DNA from: Strobilurus pachycystidiatus
Taxonomy: Eukaryota; Basidiomycota; Agaricomycetes; Agaricales; Physalacriaceae
Direction: 5' to 3'
DNA: 26,249 nt
NCBI GenBank assembly: GCA_019915135.1
Contig: JAHLMK010000055.1
Span: 1-26,249 of the forward strand
A model generated the notes under the pieces. The model was not told the DNA's origin and did not search any database. It saw only the letters and a program-made list of their open reading frames with translations. A program made the translations under genes and the position numbers. Positions 1-9,535 of this stretch are shown here, piece after piece; position 1 is the first letter of the stretch; each line of letters begins with the position of its first letter.

Positions 1-43
1 GTCGAGTCACACGAAGCAAACTGTTCGAAGGAGAAACGCTTTT

Positions 44-733
44 TTGTCGCGAAGTGTCTGTTCAGCTCATTGTCGATTTATTCCTCGCACTGTTGCATTC
101 ATCGAAACGTACTCCGGTCCCGAAGCCCGTTTTCCAGTATCTGCGGGGGGTCTAACCTTCAGTACCTTTCGTAAGCCTAAGGACGGTCAGTTTATTCTTT
201 TGCGTGTCATCACTTTACTGAGACCCGTTTAGGTGCCAAGAATCCTAATCCCAAGAACCGACCGCTTAACGGGATTACTCACGGGCCAGTACCCGTCTTC
301 CTTACAACAAGACGGTGAGTTTCGAGGTTTCGAGGTATTTAATCGTGCCAATTCCGCTCTGTCAAACACAGTCCCTGTCTTCGATGGACAGCGTCCTTTC
401 GGACTTGATGAGTATAACAGTCTCCAGCGCCGGACGTTGAACTCGACGAGGGCGACATCATTTGGTCGTGTTCGGTGTGGGTGGATTCTATGTGGCGAAC
501 GCGAATCCGGTCGACAAGAAATCGGAGCGAGTATCTCTCAATGTTCAGTTCGTCGTTTTGTTGGCCATGCATCTGTGACGACGCTGCTTCTCCTGACACT
601 CCGCTGCCGAAGGATTAGCAGACGAAACCCCGGTTGGCGTCGACGACGTATGTCCTCTCAAACCCACGGATACAAGTTCGAGACCGTGCAACCCGCTGTC
701 ACTATTACGCCTTGCCAGAGCAGGGTTATCTAA
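44..733 (+). other. Unassigned open stretch with one internal stop
   Basis: One plus-strand frame stays open from 44 to 733 except for a TAG at 230-232, giving 62 and 166 codons. The translation has no recognisable domain, no signal peptide and no convincing start, and the TAG is not obviously removed by an intron. It is arginine- and serine-rich near the end, which is common in chance frames of GC-balanced fungal DNA. It may be the decayed end of a gene lying to the left of the window, or chance. I would not call it a gene. Confidence 0.15.
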
Positions 734-765
734 AGTGGAATACGGAGCTAAAGTGGAATACGGAG
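730..765 (+). repeat. 18-bp tandem duplication
   Basis: The 18-bp unit CTAAAGTGGAATACGGAG occurs twice without a mismatch at 730-747 and 748-765. Its length is a multiple of three. It looks like a recent replication-slippage duplication in otherwise featureless sequence. Confidence 0.9.
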
Positions 766-1607
766 CGAAAGAAGAAATTACTGTACTCAAACGTTTTGAT
801 TCGAGCAAATGTATACTTATGTCCACAGATTCTGCCTAACAATGTGATCGTACTGTCCTGTTCATTTTAGTGCTCTTGTTGGCTATGATCATGTCCGTAT
901 CAAACGCATCAACCCAGCCGCTGGTCCGTGGCTTTTGGCAGCGTCCAGTATCGAATGACCACTCCAATACTTCACCTGATATGACGAGTACTCCTTTGCT
1001 GTGTATCATTTCCAGGTCAGTGCCTACGAAACTGCTTCATTTCGCCTCATCCCGCATGCGATCCGCTGCGTCCGACCGTGTAGTGCCTCCGACCCTCCGC
1101 ATCTGTCACGTTCCGCCCAGACGCGGGCCACACACCGCCCAAAATGCTTGCCTCTCAATGAGCCCGAGCTTTGTGAAGCTAGGCCAGTCCGGGTGTGGCT
1201 GCAGGCCAAAGTCGGGCCATTAAGTCACTACGCCTAACTCCGACCGTCTACCATATGAAGCCTCGGGTAGCTCACGATCTCACCGATACGCGGTCTGTGA
1301 CTGGAAGTCTCGGGCAGAATGGGTAGAAACTTGCATGCTGATATTCTCTTCACATTTTGGCAGGTAAAATAGTTTATCTGCAGGTTACCGCACGACGAAT
1401 CACATTACATTGCTGAATTAGCGGTAAGCTACGCTGTACTTTGACACGCGATGCGCATCTAAATCCGCGATTCACTCACTGCCTGTCAAACGTGCTCCGT
1501 CACTGTTGACAAATTGAAAACTGATAACGTACCTTCCCGTAGTTCGTTGACCGCTGATTGTTAGTTGTCTACTTCCTTGGTAGAGGTATCATCCCGATTT
1601 TGAGCAT
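766..1607. other. Stretch with no supported gene
   Basis: Overlapping short open frames occur at 870-1237 in two plus frames, but none has a recognisable product or credible splice structure. From 1240 to 1557 I see only non-coding sequence. Confidence 0.5.
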
Positions 1608-1634
1608 TGATGAGGCGGCGCTGATGAGGCGGCG
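1608..1634 (+). repeat. 14-bp-period tandem duplication
   Basis: TGATGAGGCGGCG is present at 1608-1620 and again at 1622-1634, and is followed by further GGCGGC-rich sequence. This simple duplication sits just upstream of dispersed repeat copy A. Confidence 0.8.
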
Positions 1635-1699
1635 ACGGCGCGCTGATAAGATGGGGCGGCGGGCGCTGTCAGGCTGGCGTTGGTTGGGATGGCCGATAT

Positions 1700-1815
1700 C
1701 GATGTCGGTGGACTTGCACCCAGTGTCATTGTATACACATATGACATGGGCGCTGGCTCGTGAAGCTTAGACTGAGGAAGCGAAAGGAATGATGGTAAGA
1801 GTCAAAAAGAGTATG
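1700..1815 (+). repeat. Dispersed repeat, copy A
   Basis: The core at 1718-1751 matches 22742-22775 at 33 of 34 positions in the same orientation. The core contains TGTCATTGTATACACATATG. Downstream, both copies continue into related purine-rich sequence (TGAGGAAG, then a run of GAAA/AAGAG, then a TGTGATG or TGTGACATCACG segment) up to about 1815. Upstream similarity is weaker. Two such copies 21 kb apart point to a small mobile element or the end of a larger one. No coding capacity, terminal inverted repeat or target-site duplication could be defined. Confidence 0.75.
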
Positions 1816-1883
1816 TGATGTTACTATAACGTGATGTCACGTCATCAACGGCTTAGCAGCTCCTTCCATCTTCGTCTTATTTG

Positions 1884-2110
1884 ACCGGCAGCCCTTCGCG
1901 TGTATACGCTGAAGCGTTGTCTCTCGCCCATCTTCGTATCTTTTGACCGGCAGCCCCTCGCGTGTATACGCTGAAGCGTTGTCTCTCGTTCGACCCGTCT
2001 CTTCTGCCCGGCAGCCCCTCGCGTGTATACGCTGAAGCGTTGTCTCTCGTTCGACCCGTCTCTTCTGCCCGGCAGCCCCCTTGCGCGTATACGCCGAAGC
2101 GTTGTCTATC
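1884..2110 (+). repeat. Minisatellite, four units of 61-62 bp
   Basis: Four successive copies contain CGGCAGCCCCTCGCGTGTAT followed by ACGCTGAAGCGTTGTCTCTC, with unit starts near 1884, 1946, 2007 and 2068, so the spacing is 62, 61 and 61 bp. Units 2 and 3 are nearly identical, while units 1 and 4 are more diverged, as expected for arrays homogenised in the middle. Each unit carries a GTATAC palindrome, and in unit 4 it extends to the 10-bp palindrome GCGTATACGC. The array ends about 250 bp upstream of the start codon of the next gene, so it lies in its promoter region. Confidence 0.92.
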
Positions 2111-2358
2111 GTATCGATATTTGCGATCGCCTGATCAGCGCGTTTGAACTTGCGTCGGATTTCCAACCAGCGCGACGAATTCCTTGCAGTTCTTTGCGGT
2201 CGCATCATTGGCCCCATTTCGTATTGCCCAGGATTTAATTTTCCCGCGCGTCTGTGGATACGGTGTGTGTTTTTACTTCGTATAGTCCTCATGATTTGGC
2301 TGATAACCATCACGCAGAAGAGAAAAAAAAACAGAAAAGAAGAGAAAGTGATATCGTC

Positions 2359-5189
2359 ATGTCGCAACGTTCACATTTTGATCGCCCGGGCAGGTAAGTT
2401 GACGCATTATGATCGAAATGTGTCCTTGCGTTGATATTTTATCGGTCAGACTTCCGAAAGACTTGTATCCCGTCTCCAAACACGAGGATTCTACGTGGGA
2501 CACCATTCCAAATAGTGAATGTAGGGTTATCGTGACTTGCGACTCACACCTGTACTATTCTTTGGGTTGTACCATGTTGGGACCTATCCCTGATCACAAT
2601 ACAATGCCTTTCGATCCATACCCGAGACCCGCTCCCGACCCCACCGTATACTTGGACCGTCACTGGGCAAGCAACCATGCTCCTTGGCAGGCTTTCTTAC
2701 CGCGCGACACTGACAGCGCCTGTCAATGCCAACTGTTCGACTGTCTCGCCTTCACACGGCAGTCCATCGCTCTGACGCCATCGCCAGGAAAGGAGTGGCG
2801 TCTTGACCAGCATCATGTAGATCAACTCCGTGAACTAGAATGGGTCTTGTGCGCCTTGCGAGAAGCGTTCGTCAAGAAGATTTCCTTTGTCAACGTCAAC
2901 TATACTTCGTTTCCCATCGAGCACTATAACGAGTACGGCCGCCCTCAGCGAACTCGTATCCGTGCAATCCATCGTGTCATACGCGCTCGGTCGGCACTTC
3001 TCCTTCTTGGTGCCGAAGTGTCCTTCCTGTTCGCATACTTGCAGACTACCTCTGTATCCACTACCTTTGAGTGGCGTAACGTGATTGCTTCCTGCAGAAT
3101 TCCTCCCCATCTCCTCGATTTCATCGAACTATCATGGTTATTTCACCATGGTCTTTCTCATCAGGTTCGACTGCTACCCGATGAATGGTTCATTGGCAGG
3201 ACAGAACGAATAGGTGCCTTCGTTCACATGAAACATTGTAACTGGGTTCCCTTGCTCTACGTCTTTCACAACTTCCATGTTCCGTTGTGGTTGTATTTCG
3301 GCACAACCACCGACATCTTGTCGAACCCCATCGTTCGTCTAGACCCTGGTGCTATTGAAAAGTCTGCTCGTTGGCCGATCCTATCCCACCCCGCTCCTAA
3401 ACACATCTCTACTTCCCATGCAAGGCCGGTCATACCACGTCCTCTCCACAAGGTACCTCAACCTTCGGAAGTGGATTTTACCGTCGACTCAAAGTCTGCC
3501 GCCAGTTTTCCGGATGTAGCCGTTTATGAGCCTGTTTCTCCTGGAGAAGGGACTGCATGGCAGCTACTCGGCGAGTCGTGGCAGTCCTTCCTGCTGCGAC
3601 GCGATAAGCACATAGAAGAGCTCCGCCCTAACGAGAGTTCGTCGGATCGGAGAGCTCGTGAGGAGAGGGAAGCGCGCGCTTCAGACCAGAAGATGCCGTC
3701 TGGTTATGGATGTTCGATTGTCTATGTTTGGGAGGAAGGTCCTCGGGGTTATCTTGTTCGGACTCGCATTCTCAATATTATGATGAGCTACTACTGGGCC
3801 ACCTTTCCTCCCCACCAACGTCTATATTGTTCGTGGACGGATGAGTGGGATCTGATTGACGAGCTTGGCGTCGAGTCTGACGTAGAGCCTGAAGCTGAAT
3901 TCAAAGATCTCGACGACGATTTCGATGACCCTCCTCTTACTGATTTGGTGGCCCAACGCTCCGACATCGACACATCCGAAGAGGGCGAGATTATCGATAT
4001 TGCTGAAACTTCTTCCACACTCTACACCCCTCCTCCTCCTCGTTTAACAGTCACCCGTATGACCGCTGCGGATGTTGAGCCTCTGGCCGTAGCTGTCATC
4101 TCACCTTTGGAGTTCTTAGCACATCGTTACGGGCTTGTGTATCCACAAGCCGACGAGGTTGTTCCTTGCGATAACACTCGTTGGAGAACGGCTCAACACT
4201 GTAGTGGCATCTACCGATGTGAACCTAGTCAGTTGCCCGTCAATCAACTGGCTTTTGCTGAGGCGACAGAACTTCTTCGTAATCTCGATCAGCTCCCGCC
4301 ACAATTCTTGCATCGTTTCAATTCATGGAGTGATATGAGTCTTGACAACCCTAAACCCATCTGTCTTCGTTCCCACGTCTTCGAGGCTCGAAAGAGTACA
4401 TCGTCGGCCGGTTCCGTCTATGAACTTGTTCCATTGTCGGGAGTCGTCACATGTCGGCTCTTCTTATTTACAGCAACGGATGTCCTTCATTGTATGCGAT
4501 TAGACACGCACACCATCGAAGGACTTATTTCATATCTGGTTGGGCACGGTATCCGGTATCGGCGCTGTTTCATATGGCGCCATACATTGTCCGACCTTAT
4601 TCCTCGCATCCCCCGCTACATCCCAATCCGGCCTTACGGTTATATACCCGACTCGATGGAGTTCTTCCGTTACTTCCGTCGCTGCCGGGACTTGTTGTGC
4701 GATCCAAGGGTAGCGCGCGCCGCTCTTGCACGTGGTGGTATCGTGTGGCGCATAGCATTAGAGCACGTACCCTCGTCCTGGGCGAGTAGCGTTCCTACGT
4801 CGGAAAGTGTGGCGCATTGTGGACTTATTCACCCAACGATTGATGACGATCTTGTACTGGTAGAGGAACCGCTGACGGATGAACATATCGACATTATCTG
4901 TGGCGTGTATCGTGTGGAGAGAACTACGGGCGCGAAGAGTATGAGATATACGGAAAACTTCTCTTGGTTCCCTCCACCGGACATGTGGCAACAAAGCGGG
5001 ATGGACTTGGGTGTATGGACAGCAGACGCGGAGTCTTGGTTTAGAGAACGTGTCAAGTCACACGCGAACGGTCCTGTCGCGATAAGGAATCAGTCCGATT
5101 GGCGGCAGGCTTTACGTGGTGTCCGACAGCTGGTAGAACTCAGAAAGTGTACAGAACAATGCGCGGCTGATTGTATCCTAAACATGTAA
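2359..5189 (+). CDS. Large uncharacterised fungal protein (924 aa), two exons
   Basis: I propose exons 2359-2393 and 2450-5189. The 56-nt intron has a GTAAGT donor and a GGTCAG acceptor and joins the short first exon (protein start MSQRSHFDRPGR) in frame with a 2.7-kb exon without any stop. An alternative unspliced start is ATG 2409. The protein has no signal peptide or membrane segment. A charged, Arg/Glu-rich stretch lies around residues 395-425 and a strongly acidic segment at about 481-530. The C-terminal third is rich in Arg, Trp and Tyr and includes ARGGIVWRIALE. From memory, related long proteins are widespread and multicopy in Agaricomycetes, without known function. The long intact frame implies selection or recent duplication. 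A minisatellite lies in the upstream region. I see no transposase, polymerase or protease signature. Gene call is strong; function unknown. Confidence 0.88.
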
Positions 5190-5700
5190 TTTGTATGATA
5201 TTTATTATTGAATTTCGACACGTTGTGGGCTTAGAAGAAGACTTTCAAGCGACTGTTCAGTCCATTCGTTTCACCTCTCTGTCCGTGTCGTGTAGAATCC
5301 TGATGTGTCAGACGGTATCACAAATTCGGATGGGATGTATCAGTGACCTACATGTGTAGCACGTAGTAGTCTCGAGGCCAGACGTTCGCCAACAAGATAC
5401 TCCACGACAGTCGGTCGAGTACCTGGCGAAGCTCGGACCGGACGGGCGAAGTGACTGGTGTCGAGTCTAAGCACATAGATTCGCGTCGATTGAAGATGTC
5501 GTCGGTTGAAGATGTACATTTGGTAGTTACTACATTGTGTTCAGTGTATGTATTCATTCATCTCGTCAAATACGTTATTCAAAGTCAAGTTATCGCTTTC
5601 GTGCTCCCTGACCTTGAAACCGTACGCCAGCGTTCCTTTGGCGACGTTGGTGGGCCACAATGGCGTTTGGAACACTCCCGCTGCCATGCCCCCTTGTAAA
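5190..5700. other. Intergenic, convergent 3' ends
   Basis: This gap separates the stop codons of the 924-residue gene (+) and the small minus-strand gene, so it should hold both 3' untranslated regions. Short open frames here are unconvincing, and no repeat or RNA gene was recognised. A continuation of the minus-strand gene through an unseen splice into 5541-5700 cannot be excluded. Confidence 0.5.
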
Positions 5701-6120
5701 TCATGGTTCTTGAACGATTGGAATAACCTGAAGAACAATCGGTTTGAACTCGTGCATACAAGAACGCTGAACACACCAAGCAGCCTTGTTGATACAATGG
5801 AACGCACTCTCGTTTTCGTGCTGTGTATCGACCAATATTCCGTCTACTCTTCTGAATACCATGATTGGGCCGACCCAGTACTGCGTGTCCGGCAGGAAAG
5901 TCGATATGAATGTGTTCTTGAAGAAGGCAAACTCCTTCCTGGGTTTATTTCCTAGCGTTGTATACACGAGTTCGAAGACTTCCCCGTCTTGTTCGAACAC
6001 TTGTATCTTCGTGTTATCGAACATGCTGAGTCCAGGGAAATACCGAGATTCGCAGCGAGCAACCACATCTGTAGTACTCATATATTCATTCGAGGTGTGG
6101 ACGGGTGCATGTACTGTCAT
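5701..6120 (-). CDS. Small uncharacterised protein with W-x-G-x-x-V-x-x-R motif
   Basis: The call is a minus-strand frame of 139 codons from ATG 6120-6118 to TGA 5703-5701. The frame is open upstream to 6171 and, beyond one TAG at 6177-6175, further to 6657, so a 5' exon may exist; several GT/AG pairs could remove the TAG but none is compelling. The product is soluble, with a motif YWVGPIMVFRR at residues 81-91, followed by a helix and AWCVQRSCMHEF near the C terminus. A similar order (FWSGNVV with HHHR a few residues on, then a helix, then WVQNYIERWDEHF) occurs in the protein encoded at 12909-13441, so the two may be members of one family. Function unknown. It is divergently placed from the F-box-like gene starting at 6557, and they share about 430 bp of upstream DNA. 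Confidence 0.5.
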   Translation of the reverse strand: MTVHAPVHTSNEYMSTTDVVARCESRYFPGLSMFDNTKIQVFEQDGEVFELVYTTLGNKPRKEFAFFKNTFISTFLPDTQYWVGPIMVFRRVDGILVDTQHENESAFHCINKAAWCVQRSCMHEFKPIVLQVIPIVQEP

Positions 6121-6400
6121 CGGATCGACATTCTGGCCGACATAAACAGCCTTTATTGTCGATTCGGACAAAATCTAGACCCGCGTACATGTGGTGAGTC
6201 TGCGGTCGGAGACCGTTATAGTTTCAATGCACTTATGACTCGCCTTGCTGTCCATTTCCACCTTCTTACTCTGCAGTTCGATGAAGCTGCGATCCAAATC
6301 ATACATGGCTGGGGCACAGACGCGTAGGATGGTTGTAAAAGAGGATTTGCATGGCGTGGAAAGTTTGAATTTGTTCTTAAAGCGGAAAACCGAAGCCGAT

Positions 6401-6428
6401 TGAATAGGCTGCCGAATGAATAGGCTGC
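6401..6428 (+). repeat. 16-bp-period tandem duplication
   Basis: TGAATAGGCTGC is present at 6401-6412 and 6417-6428, with a weaker third copy (GAATGAATTGACTGCG) at 6453-6468. It lies just upstream of a TATA-like element and could be either slippage or a doubled regulatory site. Confidence 0.6.
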
Positions 6429-6481
6429 GTCCGACCAAATCGAGTCGCTTTCGAATGAATTGACTGCGTAAATTATATTCA

Positions 6482-6488
6482 TATATAA
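6482..6488 (+). promoter_or_regulatory. TATA-like element
   Basis: TATATAA lies 75 nt upstream of ATG 6557, a plausible spacing for a fungal promoter with a short 5' leader. It supports 6557 as the start of the F-box-like gene. Confidence 0.45.
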
Positions 6489-6556
6489 TCCGGCTCGGTT
6501 TGTGGATCTGAGACACTCGACCGTCGCGTTCATGGTTGTAGACCACTGCCTCTGCA

Positions 6557-7898
6557 ATGTGTTCACCAACATACGCGAACGACCAACGTGAGTGCACGTC
6601 TATGAAGACGGGTATAACGACATCATGGACATTGTATAGGTCAGTTACCGACGTCAACTACGTGCCTGTAGTATTGACCGACGATGCGCCCTCTCTGCCA
6701 CAAGTAGCGCTGGACTGCATAGTATCACATCTTCCCAGAGCGTCGTACGCGACACTTATTGAAGCGGGTGCCTTGTTCTATCCGAGCGTCCGCCGCTCCA
6801 TTATGGGGTGCCTCGTATTCGACGATACTTTCAAGGAATCGGACGTCGCACTGTTGGAGGAAAGGCATTACATGAAACCACTAGTACGCTGCGTGCATCT
6901 GCGCCGTATGGCACACATATCCCCGACGCTACTCGCGCATCTTCTCGATTTCCTATGTGTCACCAGGTCGGTCCACCTAGTCATGGAGGAATGTTACCTG
7001 CCGTTGTTATTGCACGATTCAGTCAATCATTGCTTGTCGCGCTTTCTATCTCTACGGATTTCACACTGTTCTGGGTCGTGGAGGGAGCATGTGGAACTTA
7101 TTTGTCGTGCGACATGGGCAACGTCGGTGACAGTATCGGTTGACCCCCGTCGTTTGGATGTTCCTACTTCGACTTCCCTCATACATTGCCCACCGTCACC
7201 GTCGCGTATCCTGACGCAATTCGTATTGCATGTCGACTACCAGGCCGAGCAGCAGCCTATTTTCGCCGAACGTATCCATCAGCATAGTTTGACTCCTCTT
7301 TTGGGAGCCCTTACTTCCCTCTCACTCGTACTTCGACCTGCATGGCATCGTTATGTGCAGGAGATGATCAACATGACACGATCCACTCTGGAAGAATTGG
7401 AAGTTTTGACCAGTACGTTTTTTTGGTGGTGTCGGTAATGCTTGCTGATTATCTTCAGCTTGTCATATCAAATGTTCATGTGCACCTTTTCCTGTCGAAC
7501 TTGGCGGCTGCCGGCGATTGAAGACTGTGGCTCTGTCCGCATGTTCGAAATACGTGACATCGACCGTGCATACTATACGGTCCATGGACTACAACTCTCC
7601 GTTGTATCGCATATCCGTATTTTGCAAGAACCATCCGTGCGTCTTCGACCGGATAGCATGGCGCGATCTGAATTCAGTTACATCGAACCCACGCCACTTT
7701 CCCGAGCTGCGCGTGCGCGAGATTGTAGTGTGTAATAGTGTAACGTTCGAGCGCTCTGGTGACATGCCGACCGAGCTAAATCTAGGTTGCGCAAAACTCA
7801 TGGTATCGAATTTCAGATGCTCGCCTGCGTTCTATCCTGATGTGTTGGAGTGCTCGAGGGACATTTTTCGTACTTGGCATGTCTCTAGATTATATTGA
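6557..7898 (+). CDS. F-box/LRR-like protein, copy 1 (two exons, 431 aa)
   Basis: Exons 6557-7412 and 7459-7898 are joined by a 46-nt intron with GTACGT donor, GCTGAT branch point and TTCAG acceptor. Splicing removes the in-frame TAA at 7436 and gives 431 residues. An F-box-like helical segment starts at residue 47 (LPQVALDCIVSHL). It is followed by irregular leucine-rich strand/helix units, the arrangement typical of basidiomycete F-box/LRR-like proteins. In the known family the F-box binds Skp1 of an SCF ubiquitin ligase and the LRR region selects substrates; that role is inferred here from family resemblance only. The same intron position recurs in the copies at 9536 and 19858, which supports common descent. 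The F-box is divergent, so Skp1 binding is uncertain. ATG 6602 is an alternative start. Confidence 0.72.
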
Positions 7899-7980
7899 TT
7901 TGATTTATGGCTTTCCATTCAATCGATTTGAATTTGACACAATGCTTCCCATTGTAACGGTTCGTCGGTGTGCGTCTGCA

Positions 7981-7987
7981 TATATAA
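7981..7987 (+). promoter_or_regulatory. TATA-like element
   Basis: TATATAA lies 36 nt before ATG 8023, whose context (GCCATGG) is close to the optimal eukaryotic start context. The pair argues for 8023 rather than the upstream in-frame ATGs at 7879, 7942 or 7987 as the start of the next gene. Confidence 0.45.
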
Positions 7988-8022
7988 TGTCGTCACACGT
8001 TATGCATGTTGGTTCGCTCGCC

Positions 8023-9109
8023 ATGGTTGCACCACCAACTCTAGTACGTTATCGTCATGATCCCTTTTTGACGCAATATCATGGATAACTAGGCTATGCG
8101 GGCCATGATGCGGTTGGTCATGCACTACTTCAACACTCACAACGTCTCTTCCTTCCTGATGTTACTGGAGAAGACTCAGTGCCTGATATCCGGATCGTCC
8201 GCATTCCCGTTCTTCGATGCACCTGACATCAATTTCATACCGAACGACCTCGACCTTTACGTGATGCCGGACGTTAAAGACCACGTCGTCGAGTACTTGC
8301 ACAACAGACAGTATCGGACATTCTCGGTATACAACTCCACCAGTATTCTCGACCGCGACGCGTCCCTCATATCCAACATGGGATCGGCTGCTATTTTTAC
8401 CATGCCAGACTACGTGAATTCGGCGATTTCAGGTGTTTACACCTTCCGGAAAGGAACGAGGAGGATTCAAGTCATAGTAGCTAGGTTCCATCCGGTGCAC
8501 GCTATCTTGAACTTCCACTCCAGTGAGTTTCAAATATCGACAGAACATATGGTGGCGCTCACGCTCTTCAAGCTGTGGTCATGAACTTCGTGAATCACTC
8601 GCATGCTGTTAGTCTTTATCCCAAAGCAACCTTCGTTCACCGTGTCTCGCTTGTCGCGATAATGGAGCGACACACCATCGACGCACTCCAGAAGTATGCC
8701 GAACGCGGCTGGGATCTAGTTTCTGACGCTACATTATGCTCGTCCGACATGGATTTTCGGGGAGTGACACGATATGTAGGCGATTCCATGTGCTGGGTGA
8801 CGAACCTAAGGGCTGGAAACTCAGAATTGGATGCCATGTTGAAGGCGCATACGTGGCAGCTAGAGTGGGCGTACGATGGGACGAAGATCAACCTCATACA
8901 CGGGCTTCTTCACTCACCTGTTCGCTTCAGCATCTTCTGTGTGTGCCCAGATCTGTTACGTCGTTTAGATTGCCCGGCTCTCAGTAGATGGTAGGAGCCT
9001 TGATGTGTTTGACCGTCCTTCATACTAACCAATCTATAGCTGCGACGAAGACTACGCTCAGGCCATCACGACTTATGTAAATAATCGTTCCATTTTCTCC
9101 GATAAGTAA
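8023..9109 (+). CDS. Nucleotidyltransferase-fold-like protein, four exons (312 aa)
   Basis: Exons 8023-8043, 8093-8522, 8573-8990 and 9040-9109 join through three introns of 49, 50 and 49 nt, with donors GTACGT, GTGAGT and GTAGGA and acceptors ACTAG, TCAAG and CTATAG; the last has a textbook ACTAAC branch point. The protein of 312 residues is free of stops. Residues 39-64 carry the hallmark of the polymerase-beta-like nucleotidyltransferase fold: a Gly-Ser helix cap (ISGSSAF, G41-S42) followed by D59-L-D61 in a hydrophobic strand. The third acidic residue expected on a later strand appears to be replaced in the RRIQVIV segment, so activity may be altered or lost. From memory, similar proteins with an SGS-x-A-x-x-FFD pattern are multicopy in Agaricomycetes and uncharacterised. 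The C-terminal half has conserved-looking Trp residues and no other known domain. Substrate unknown. Gene call is strong; enzyme class is inferred. Confidence 0.8.
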
Positions 9110-9535
9110 AATATCGTTATTATCTACGGTCTATTTGTCCATCCCTGCAATTTGTAGGCGAACTAGTTCGTTTAGTTTAGTGCGACTGAATTACTACGCT
9201 AAGACTCCTATCTCGTATCTGTATAAATATGCCACTTTTTCCAGTGCTGATTAGTCGCGCGGTACCTTATACTATGCGCATAGGCAGACGCGTTCTATTG
9301 GATCACGAACTCGCCGTTTACCTACGAGCGTCTCATGAAGAATATGTCGCTTCACCCTCCCTCGGCCCGACCCTTACTGGTGAAGGTGCGATTATCCTAA
9401 GCTCGAGGCGTTCATACTTGTTAACGAGTCGTTACAGAATCGAAGAGTTTCATCGACGCCTTGACGGGTGACTTCTGTCCTCCGGATCATTATGGATTGC
9501 AGGATACGTCCGTATTGCGCAATACCAACGCGTGT
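9110..9535. other. Intergenic with a TATA element and a short open frame
   Basis: TATAAAT lies at 9222-9228. A plus frame runs from ATG 9274 (or 9229) to TGA 9469-9471, about 66-80 codons, rich in Arg and Leu with no recognised motif. It may be a 5' exon or leader frame of the F-box-like gene that follows, but I could not find a splice that joins them convincingly. Confidence 0.35.

Larger units (their letters stand above)
6121..6556. promoter_or_regulatory. Shared divergent upstream region
   Basis: This stretch lies between the starts of the minus-strand small gene and the plus-strand F-box-like gene. It contains the TATA-like element at 6482-6488 and a short tandem duplication at 6401-6428. 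A minus-strand frame runs across it to 6657, past the start of the divergent gene; part of that frame (about 6175-6308) may be a 5' exon, but the rest is probably chance. Confidence 0.4.

Noticed and set aside
870..1237. Two overlapping plus-strand frames as a gene
   Set aside because: They use different frames over the same DNA, have no recognised motif and no supporting splice or promoter signals.
1837..2367. Minus-strand open frame of 176 codons over the minisatellite
   Set aside because: It is open because the 61-62 bp unit lacks stops in all three minus frames; the protein is just the repeat read in successive frames, with no domain and no promoter.
6175..6657. Minus-strand open frame of 160 codons as a separate gene
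   Set aside because: It covers the TATA element and start of the plus-strand F-box-like gene, and no domain is recognised. Only its last part (about 6175-6308) might be a 5' exon of the gene at 5701-6120.
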